A stretch of DNA of 64,000 bases from Azospirillum sp. B510 (lineage in GTDB: Bacteria > Pseudomonadota > Alphaproteobacteria > Azospirillales > Azospirillaceae), in contig NC_013859.1 in the NCBI RefSeq assembly GCF_000010725.1, forward strand, positions 82,001 to 146,000, written 5' to 3'. This document shows, piece after piece, positions 1 through 7,500 of the stretch. A program made the position numbers and the translations under genes. The first letter of the stretch is position 1; the number at the start of each line of letters is the position of its first letter. A model generated the notes under the pieces. The model made no database searches. It saw only the letters and a list, made by a program, of their open reading frames with translations, and was not told where the DNA came from.

Positions 1-112
1 ATTTTCAAAGCCATTGATATTTTGCGGTGCGACATAATATAGGATTAAGTCATCGAGGTAGAGCACAGCGCTCCCTTTCAGCTCTCGCACCCCAAACAGT
101 TATGGAGACGTC

Positions 113-661
113 ATGGACGACGGCACTCATCCCACATCCACCATTCGCCCGACCATTCGCAGTGCCAGCGACGAAGCCGCGGCGGGTAACGACGCGCCGA
201 AGGGCGCCGGCATCCGCAGCGCCAGCGAGGAGCACATGGTGAAACCTGCCCGCGAGCTTGGTCAGCAGCCGAGGCCCTGGCCGCCGAGGCTGCCCGGCGC
301 TTCAGGCAACCAGGGCTTTCCGGAAACCGTCCGGACCGCCGGCCAGAGATTTGACCGTGCTCTCAAAGACAGTCTCGACGAGGGTGGCGGTCGGGCCACG
401 GCACTCGGCGGTGCCCTGATGGCAGGCTATGGAACGGCCATTTCAGAAGCGGTCACCTTCATGGGCCAAGCCGCGGAACGCCAGAACGAGCTGTTGAGCA
501 GCATGCTTCAGGCCCGCGGCCCGCAGGACATCATGACGGCGGGACAACGCTACCTGCTCGGCGGATGGCTGGCCTTCTTCGAGGTCAATGTCCGCGTCGT
601 CCAGGCCGCGTCCCGGCTGTCGCAGGACACCGCGCACAGCCCGCCCCAGCCTGGCGCCTGA
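113..661 (+). CDS. Phasin-like protein
   Basis: A 182-residue soluble protein with no signal peptide. Residues 1-70 are polar, low in complexity and probably disordered. Residues 75-175 are helical and amphipathic (AGQRFDRALKD, then a Met/Gln-rich helix with AAERQNELLSSML), ending with a segment around YLLGGWLAFFEVNVR. This layout of a variable head followed by a helical domain with the pattern QRYLxxxW matches the phasin family, which coats polyhydroxyalkanoate granules. The ATG at 113 has a GGAG Shine-Dalgarno six bases upstream. Two DUF2382 stress-type genes follow on the same strand, which fits a stress or stationary-phase role. The assignment rests on architecture, so another granule- or stress-associated helical protein is possible. 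Confidence 0.6.
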   Translation: MDDGTHPTSTIRPTIRSASDEAAAGNDAPKGAGIRSASEEHMVKPARELGQQPRPWPPRLPGASGNQGFPETVRTAGQRFDRALKDSLDEGGGRATALGGALMAGYGTAISEAVTFMGQAAERQNELLSSMLQARGPQDIMTAGQRYLLGGWLAFFEVNVRVVQAASRLSQDTAHSPPQPGA

Positions 662-713
662 GGCCGCCGGCCCTCTTCAAAGCCGCATGGACAGTATTTC
701 GGGAGGATCTCCG

Positions 714-1112
714 TTGACCGGTCCAGAAAAGGAGACGCAGACGCTTCTCACCGTCGAAGAGCAGGTGGGCGTCCGCAAACGCCGACAGGTCACCGGGACC
801 GTCCGCGCCAGCACCTTCAGCCATGAGCGGGAACAGGCGGTCGAAGCCGACCTGTCGATGGAAACACTGGAGGTCGAGCGGGTTCCCATCGGACGGTTCG
901 TCGATGGCCCGATCCCCGACCGCCAGGACGGCGACACCACCGTCATCTCGGTGATCGAAGAGGTGGCGACGGTGGAGATTCGCCTGAAGCTGGTGGAGGA
1001 GGTCCGGATCACCCGCCGCACCGCGAGCCGCAAGATGACCGACACCGTCATGCTGCGCCGTCAGGAGGTCGTCATCGAACAGGATCCGTCTTTGGACACC
1101 CCCGTGACCTGA
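714..1112 (+). CDS. DUF2382 (YsnF/AvaK-type) domain protein
   Basis: About 132 residues, almost all of it one DUF2382 domain. It begins with LLTVEEQVGVRKR, followed by alternating charged beta strands (RQVTGTVRAS, LEVERVPIGRFV, VEIRLKLVEEVRITRR) and ending RRQEVVIEQ. This domain occurs in YsnF/AvaK general-stress proteins; its biochemical function is unknown. The in-frame ATG at 687 has no ribosome binding site. The TTG at 714 follows a strong GGGAGG (701-706) at ideal spacing, so I prefer TTG as the start. It lies about 50 bp after the phasin-like gene and 55 bp before a second DUF2382 gene, consistent with a small stress operon. Confidence 0.75.
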   Translation: MTGPEKETQTLLTVEEQVGVRKRRQVTGTVRASTFSHEREQAVEADLSMETLEVERVPIGRFVDGPIPDRQDGDTTVISVIEEVATVEIRLKLVEEVRITRRTASRKMTDTVMLRRQEVVIEQDPSLDTPVT

Positions 1113-1167
1113 GCGGCCTGACTTACCTCAAGAAATTGAAATACTTTAAATCCTACTGGAGACTATC

Positions 1168-1896
1168 ATGAGCACGATCATCGTTGGCCTTTACAAGGAA
1201 AGCGGTTCCGCCAAGAAGGCCTTCCAGGCCTTGGTCGCGGCGGGCTGCCAGGAAGCGGACATCGAGACCTTCGGCGGCGCCGATAGCGCCGACAAGGCCG
1301 CCCAGGGCCTGCTGGGACACGGTTTCGACAAGGAACTGGCCGAGCAGTACGGTGCAGCCATCCGCCAGGGCCACACCCTGGTTGCGGCCGACATCGCCGA
1401 CCAGGATGCCGACGCGGCGGAAGCCATCCTCGATGAAAACGGGTCCGTTGACCTGCCCGAGCCCCCTGCGGTGCGGAAGCCGGCCCAGAAGGCGGGCAAT
1501 GGCGGCAGCGTCGAGCAGGAAATTCTCCTTTCGGTGAAGGAGGAGGTCGAGATCGGCAAGCGCCGGGTCGCCAAAGGCGGATTGAAAGCCGTGTCGGAGA
1601 TCACGGAAACCCCAATTCAGGAGACCGTAACGCTGCGCGACGAGGCGGTGGGCGTGGAACATCGCAAGGTCGATCGGCCTCTCCGCCCTGACGAGGAGAA
1701 GGCTGCGTTCGGCGAGAAGACCGTCGAGCTGACGGCGACCTCCGAAACGCCGGAAATCACCAAGGAGGCCCGCGTGGTCGGGGAGGTCGTGTTGTCCAAG
1801 ACCGCTTCCGAACAGGAAAAGACCGTGGGAACCGTCGCCCGACGCAGCGATGTCAAGGTGGAGCCTGCCGGAAACAAGCCCGGCAACAAGCGCTGA
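1168..1896 (+). CDS. YsnF-like general stress protein with C-terminal DUF2382
   Basis: A 242-residue protein with two parts. The N-terminus (1-95) opens MSTIIVGLYKESGSAKKAFQ and contains GCQEADIETFGG and GHTLVAADIAD, the alpha-beta domain seen at the front of YsnF/17-kDa general stress proteins. After a Pro-rich linker, residues 112-220 form a DUF2382 domain (EILLSVKEEVEIGKRRV, then ETVTLRDEAVGVEHRKVDR). A GGAG box lies seven bases upstream of the ATG. It follows the shorter DUF2382 gene on the same strand and ends before a GC-rich hairpin. The family is linked to general stress, but no enzymatic activity is known. Confidence 0.8.
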   Translation: MSTIIVGLYKESGSAKKAFQALVAAGCQEADIETFGGADSADKAAQGLLGHGFDKELAEQYGAAIRQGHTLVAADIADQDADAAEAILDENGSVDLPEPPAVRKPAQKAGNGGSVEQEILLSVKEEVEIGKRRVAKGGLKAVSEITETPIQETVTLRDEAVGVEHRKVDRPLRPDEEKAAFGEKTVELTATSETPEITKEARVVGEVVLSKTASEQEKTVGTVARRSDVKVEPAGNKPGNKR

Positions 1897-1920
1897 TCTG
1901 AAGCGTGCACACTACGATGG

Positions 1921-1938
1921 GGCGGCCGTCCGGCCGCC
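1921..1938 (+). terminator. GC hairpin after the stress genes
   Basis: GGCGGCCG-TC-CGGCCGCC forms an 8-bp perfect inverted repeat 25 bp after the stop of the DUF2382 gene. There is no T-run, so it may be a weak or Rho-assisted terminator or an mRNA-stabilising structure. Confidence 0.4.
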
Positions 1939-1970
1939 TCCCGCCGCAGCGGATATAACCTACGGCGGAG

Positions 1971-1987
1971 CGATTGAAGGTCAATCG
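1971..1987. promoter_or_regulatory. Short inverted repeat CGATTGA-AGG-TCAATCG
   Basis: Perfect 7-bp arms separated by three bases, in the 364-bp gap between the stress genes and the small-protein cassette. It could be an operator. The rest of 1988-2260 is comparatively AT-rich and holds no convincing ORF. Confidence 0.3.
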
Positions 1988-2260
1988 AAGTGACATCCAG
2001 ATTCAATTTTCGCTTGCCAGGAGATTTATATCAATAGAAACACAAAAGCGATTTCAAGACGTTGAATGTACACTGATGTATTTCGGCAATATCCCATTGC
2101 GGAAAACTCAGCGAACCCCCACTTTAATTATTCTAAATCCACCCCACGCCTGCTCATTTTTACCGAGGATCGCAAATCCGAGGTGTTTCCTGGCGTGACT
2201 CGATCCGGATGGCATGGCTGCCGCCATTGCCGACAAACCGGTCCACATCGGAGACACTTC

Positions 2261-2584
2261 ATGAATGCCCGGACAAGGCTGGCCTTCTTCATTCTTAAAA
2301 CCCACGCCGGATGGATCGTCCGTGCGGACGGCTTCGTCTATCCGCCCTGCGCCGACCAGATCGATGCGCTCACCAAAGCCATTCGGGAAGCGCAAGCAGC
2401 GGAACGTCTCGGCTTCGCCAGCGTCGTGCTGGCGCAATCGGCGGCAGGGGAACCCTGCCATGTCCGCTGGTGCAGTGCCGGCAATGACGGAGCGGCACAG
2501 GCGGTTATGGAGCCTCCATATCCGATAATTCCGGCCATGGCTGACATCCTGACGCCGACATCCGTATCGGAGGAACGTCCATGA
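2261..2584 (+). CDS. Small DUF2188-like protein, first gene of a coupled cassette
   Basis: A 107-residue protein. The frame stays open further upstream, but ATG 2261 is the first start preceded by a GGAG and begins a sensible protein. Residues 8-75 (FFILKTHAGWIVRADG, then a helix with QIDALTKAIREAQAAERLG, then SVVLAQSAAGEPCHVRW) have a beta-beta-helix-beta-beta pattern like small DUF2188-type domains. The same pattern recurs in the third gene of the cassette. The stop codon overlaps the next start (ATGA at 2581), implying translational coupling. The C-terminal 30 residues look disordered. Function unknown. Confidence 0.55.
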   Translation: MNARTRLAFFILKTHAGWIVRADGFVYPPCADQIDALTKAIREAQAAERLGFASVVLAQSAAGEPCHVRWCSAGNDGAAQAVMEPPYPIIPAMADILTPTSVSEERP

Positions 2585-2832
2585 CTCCCCTTCTCCATTC
2601 CATCGAGGGGCGATGCCCCCGTGGCGCCGATGCGTTGCGTGAACAGCTGCGCTGGATGAATGCCGAGCGCCGCTGGCATCCAACTGTCTATGGCGCATCG
2701 CCGGACCAGTTTCCCCCCGCCTTTACACCACCGAGCCACGTCAGCCTGCCGCAGGGTGCCACGCTGACCCGCCTTACCAGAGCCTGTGCCGCGATTGGTG
2801 CGGCCGCCATCAAGGAACGGGTGATCTCATGA
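2581..2832 (+). CDS. Small hypothetical protein, second gene of cassette
   Basis: An 83-residue protein of unknown family. It begins with LLHSIEGRCPRGADALREQL, continues through a Pro-rich middle (SPDQFPPAFTPPSHV) and ends in a short helix (LTRLTRACAAIGAAAIKER). Its start overlaps the stop of the upstream gene by four bases and its stop overlaps the next start by four bases (ATGA at 2829). This conserved-looking tight packing is the best argument that it is real. No signal peptide or membrane segment. Confidence 0.45.
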   Translation: MTPLLHSIEGRCPRGADALREQLRWMNAERRWHPTVYGASPDQFPPAFTPPSHVSLPQGATLTRLTRACAAIGAAAIKERVIS

Positions 2833-3191
2833 GCCTATCAGCCCATTATACCGTGTCGTGCCGTACAGACGGGTGGTTCGTCGGGCTTGAGGGGGAACGC
2901 TACGGCCCCTTTCCCAACGGACAGGTCGGTGCCCTGATCGCCGCTGTACAGGCCGCCAACCACGCTGGCAAGGACGGCCATGATGCCCGCGTGCTGTTGC
3001 GTATGGCGGATGGCCGGACCGACGCTGTCTGGATATTCGGCGTGGACAGCTACCCATCGCCTTGGGTGGAGGAATTGCATCGGATTGCACAACTGCCGCG
3101 GCGCGCACGCGCACGTGCACCGATCCCGTCCATTCTTTCAACAGATCTGCAAGCCATGATTCCGGATTCTGCGGTTGCTGGCCAGGCGTGA
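2829..3191 (+). CDS. Small DUF2188-like protein, third gene of cassette
   Basis: A 120-residue protein. Residues 6-75 (YTVSCRTDGWFVGLEGERYG, a helix around QVGALIAAVQAANHAG, then DARVLLRMADGRTDAVWIFG) align with the first gene of the cassette: W-x-V, [DE]-G, a Q-x-x-AL helix, a V-L strand, then G-x(4)-V. The two are therefore probably paralogues of a small DUF2188-like fold. The C-terminal 45 residues are basic (RRARARAR) and then variable. It is the last gene of the coupled trio. A LuxR-type regulator begins 150 bp downstream. Function unknown. Confidence 0.55.
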   Translation: MSLSAHYTVSCRTDGWFVGLEGERYGPFPNGQVGALIAAVQAANHAGKDGHDARVLLRMADGRTDAVWIFGVDSYPSPWVEELHRIAQLPRRARARAPIPSILSTDLQAMIPDSAVAGQA

Positions 3192-3344
3192 CTGGGCCGG
3201 CCGGGATTTTCCTCGTTTGTTCAGGCGCGAATTCCAGAATTTTCCCTTATTAGAAGCTGAAAAAATCTCCAAAGAGTGGGTCGCCATTCCAATATTTTGA
3301 GCGCAAGACTGCCAGATTATTTTAGAAAGCCGGAGTATCTGGTG

Positions 3345-3992
3345 ATGTCTCTTGTTTCCATATCCGTGATAGACGCGAACAATCTGTTTCGCCAGGGGTT
3401 GAAAGCCATGTTCGAGGAGCAGGGCTTTCACGTCGCCAATGAGACCTCGTCTCTCAAGGCGGCGCTCCAGATCGTCCAGGAGGGCGACGCATCACAGGTC
3501 ATTTTGATCGATCCCGTCGGCATCGGCGACTTCACGGATCTTGTCCGGGCACTGAAGGTGGCCTGTCCGGACACGCATGTGGTGGTGCTTACCAGCACGC
3601 TGGACGCGGAAATCATGACGAAGGCCATCCAGGCCGGAGCGGACGGGTTCTTGATGAAGGACATGTCCATGGAGGCGCTGGCGCAATCGTTGCGGCTTGT
3701 CATGATCGGCGAAACAGTCTTCCCCAGCGCCTTGGCCGCACTGCTGATCGGCAGTCGCCTGAACGGCGTCGCCGATCTGGCGGTACTGCACAAAGGTGTT
3801 TCCAAGCGCGAGGCGCAGGTTCTGCGCTGCCTGCAGAATGGCAGTTCCAACAAGACGATCGCCAACCATCTCCGAATCACCGAGGCGACCGTCAAGCTTC
3901 ACCTCAAGAGTTTGCTGCGCAAGATCAACGTCTCGAACCGCACGCAGGCCGCCCTTTGGGGCCTCAACAACGGCTTTGCGGATGCAGAGTGA
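3345..3992 (+). CDS. LuxR/NarL-type response regulator with atypical receiver
   Basis: A 215-residue protein from ATG 3345, which has a GGAG upstream. The frame runs open for 69 bases before it. Receiver domain 1-120: the usual acidic pair at the first strand is reduced (SVIDANNLFRQG). A putative phosphorylatable Asp is kept in VILIDPVGIGD, Thr/Ser in VVLTST and Lys in FLMKDMS. Residues 150-210 are a GerE helix-turn-helix (VSKREAQVLRCLQNGSSNKT, IANHLRITEATVKLHLKSLL). No kinase gene adjoins it on the same transcript. The hybrid kinase 590 bp downstream is a possible but unproven partner. One missing acidic residue may weaken Mg-dependent phosphorylation. Confidence 0.85.
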   Translation: MSLVSISVIDANNLFRQGLKAMFEEQGFHVANETSSLKAALQIVQEGDASQVILIDPVGIGDFTDLVRALKVACPDTHVVVLTSTLDAEIMTKAIQAGADGFLMKDMSMEALAQSLRLVMIGETVFPSALAALLIGSRLNGVADLAVLHKGVSKREAQVLRCLQNGSSNKTIANHLRITEATVKLHLKSLLRKINVSNRTQAALWGLNNGFADAE

Positions 3993-4581
3993 CCGGACTT
4001 TCTTTGACGGCATGATGGGAAGGCCGCCGTGCCGGCCATGGACGGAAGCGTGAAGCCGGCGACGTGACCACTGACCGCAAGGGGCTTGACGTCCTCCAGC
4101 CCATTGCGAAGCGGTTGGCCGCAACCGGACAGATCAGCCGGTTATCCCGTTGGTCCAGGCACAGGTTCTGCCAACCTGTTGTTATAGAAGGTGTGGCTGA
4201 GCTGCATATTTGCTGCATCGCATCGATGCGCAGTCAATATTTTTCCCGTTCCGAGTAGCGCTTCTGTGCAGGATAACACATATATCTTTGCATAACTCAA
4301 CGCCGATCAAAAATATTGAAGTTATATTAATTATTGATTGACATATTGCAACTTGCACACTAGCTTTATGGTTATTGTTTGATGGGCCTGAAACTGCTGC
4401 GGAGTTGTTGGTGCAATTGTTTTAATTTCTTGTCTATTTCAGATCATGCATAAATTCATCAGTGCTCTAATTGTTTAGTATCTGTACGTTAACTCCATGC
4501 TCTCCTTCCATGAAACCCGGCGGGGCGAGGCTTGGCTAAAAGTTTCGCTGGCTGGGATCATCGTATTGGGAGGAGGCGATC
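3993..4581. other. 590-bp intergenic region with AT-rich core
   Basis: No credible gene. Bases 3993-4240 have normal GC. About 4240-4500 is strikingly AT-rich for this genome, with several runs of A and T. A possible sigma-70-type promoter reads TTGACA at 4338-4343 and TAGCTT at 4361-4366 with 17-bp spacing, directed towards the hybrid kinase. The hybrid gene itself is preceded by GGGAGGAGG just before 4582. Confidence 0.4.
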
Positions 4582-7500
4582 ATGATGTCGGCGGATGAAG
4601 GCACGGATCGTCATTGTCAGGACATTCCCCGTATGGATCAGGATGAACAGCAGCGCATACGGCCCGGCCCTTTGGCGATCGTCGGTATCGGTGCCTCGGC
4701 TGGCGGCCTCAAAGCCATCACGGCCCTGCTCAGAGCGATACCGGCTGACAGCGGCTTGACCTTTGTGGTGATTCAGCACCGGATTCCGAACAATGAACGA
4801 TTGCTTGCCGACCTGTTGAAAAATGTGACGGTGCTGTCGGTCCATACGGCTCATGACGGGATTCCGCTGGAGGCCGATCACATCTATATCGCTCCGGCGG
4901 GTCGGTTGCCGACCATGGAGGCTGGCCAACTGCGCATCCGAGAATCGCAGCAGTCTGTCGACGCGACCCTGCCCATCGACATCTTCTTCCGCACACTGGC
5001 GACCGACCAGCAGGAGAAGGCGATCTGCGTCGTGCTGTCCGGTACCGGCGCCGACGGCACCAATGGACTGCGTTCGATCAAGGAATGCGGTGGACTTGTG
5101 GTCGTACAGGATCCGACGACCGCCGACTTCGACGACATGCCGGGCAGCGCCATCGCCACCGGCATGGCCGACTATATCCTGCCGCCGGAGCGCATGCCTG
5201 GCGCCATCGTCGATTTCGTTCACCAACCCTATATCGGGCCGGCAACGGCTCAGAAGACTGATGCGCCGGACGGCGCACTGGACGGCATCCTCGATCTGCT
5301 GAGTGCACACACCAAGCGCGATCACAAGGCTTACAAGCCGCGGTCGCTGACCCGCCGCATCGAGCGGCGGATGGGGATTCACCATATCGCCGATATGACG
5401 GAATACCGGGCCTTTCTGGGCACCCACCCGGCCGAAATCGAACTGCTGTCCCGCGACATCCTGATCAGCGTGACGCGCTTTTTCCGCGATGGTCCGGCGT
5501 TCGACATCCTGGCCGGAGAATACATCGTCCCGCTGGTGCGGAACCAGCCGGCGGGCAAGCCGATCCGCGTCTGGGTCCCAGCCTGCGCCACGGGGGAAGA
5601 GGCTTACTCCATCGCAATCCTGTTGATGGAGGCCTGCACACGGTGCGGCGTATCCCCCGGCTTCCGGGTCTTCGCAACCGACGTGGACAATCGGGCGCTG
5701 ACCGTCGCCCGCACCGGTCTGTATCCCGAAACCATCACGGTCGACGTGTCGGTCGAACGGCTCGCCCGCTTCTTCACCAAGGCCGAGGACGGCTACAAGG
5801 TCGCCAAGCCATTGCGCGATGTGGTTTCCTTCTCCCAGCACGATCTGCTCAGCGATCCGCCTTTTTCCAAGCTCGACCTGATCAGTTGCCGCAACATGCT
5901 GATCTATATCGAGCCGGACGTGCAGAAGGCCATCTTCGCCCTGTTCCATTTCGCCTTGTTGGATAATGGCGGCCTGTTCCTCGGGACAGCGGAGAACCTT
6001 GACACGCTCTCCGACCTGTTCGCACCTCTTTCAAAAAAATGGCGCCTCTACCGGAAGATCGGTACGACGCGCAGCAGTGCGATGGCGGTCCCGCTGACGG
6101 GCGGACGGTCTGCGGTCCCGGTACCGGCACTGCCAACCCCTTTGCGCGGCACCAGCCCGGCGGACATCATCCGACAGGCCCTGCTGCTTGAATACGCGCC
6201 GGCGGCAGTTCTGATCGACGGGCTGCATCGCATCCAGTATCTCTTCGGTCCGACCGGCGATTTCCTCGACCTGCCGACGGGAGAACCGCCCTGGGATCTG
6301 ACGGCGATGGCACGCGGGGAATTGCGCCTGCAACTCCGCCGCGCCGTCGCACAGGCGCTCGCCGTGCATGGCCGGGTTCAAATCTCCGGAATTCGGCACA
6401 AGCGTCACGGTGTTGTGGTGCCGGTGACCGTTCTGGTCATCCCGGTGCGTTTCCCACGGACCGGCAGCGACTTGCTTCTGGTGACATTCACGGCGGACCA
6501 CGCTGTACCAAGCACGCCGGTCGCCGAGACCGCGCCGCTGCCGATGGAAATTGACGGAGTCGAACAGCTCGAAAACGAACTGCGCATGACCCGTGAGGAG
6601 TTGAACGACACCATCGAAGAACTCAGCGCCACCAGCGAGGCGCTGCGGGTCGCCAACGAGGAGATCCTGTCGATCGGGGAGGAGTCCCAGTCGACCACGG
6701 AGGAACTGGAGACATCCAAGGAAGAGCTGCAATCCCTCAACGAGGAACTCAGCACGCTGAACTCCCAGCTGCATGAAAAGGTCGACGAGCTGGAGGCGAC
6801 CACCAACGATCTGGGCAATCTGCTGAGCAGCACCGACATCGCCACGGTCTTCCTGTCGTCAGACCTGCGGATCAAGCGTTTCACGCCGTCGGCGACCCGG
6901 CTGTTCGCTCTGCTGCCGCAGGACGCCGGCCGCCTGATCACCGACATCGCCCGACATTTCTCCGATCCTTGCCTGCTCCCCGACATCCGGTCGGTGCTGT
7001 CATCCCTGATGCCGTCGGAACGCGAAGTGTCGACGGACGACGATGCGACCTTCCTTCGCCGCATCCAGCCCTACCGGACGCAGCAAGGCCGGGGGGAGGG
7101 GGTCGTGATCACCTTCAGCGACGTGACGCCGCTGAAGCGCACCAGCCTGGCCATGGCTCTGCAGGCCCGCCAGTACAAGCTGATCGCCGATCTCGGGCGC
7201 AAGGACCTCATCGGAGCGGAGGGCTCGGAGACACTGACGGAAGCGGCCCGTCTGATTGCCGAAGGGCTGGGTGCGGACGGCGTCGCCATCCTCGGTCCCA
7301 GCGAGGATCCATCGGGCCGGCGCACCGGGGACGCTGACGATCTGGTCCTGCTCGGCAGTGCCGGCCTCTCCGTTCCACAGGAGCCTGCCGTCCAGATCCC
7401 CAGCGACATGTCGACACTGGTCGGACGGGTGTTCCGGTCCCGGCAGCCGTCGATCGTCGAGGATTTCGCCACCGATCAACGTGTCCGCTCCTCCATGGCG

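Noticed and set aside
3964..4258. Short frames on both strands after the LuxR-type gene
   Set aside because: No ribosome site, no conserved pattern, and they end in the AT-rich region; likely chance frames.
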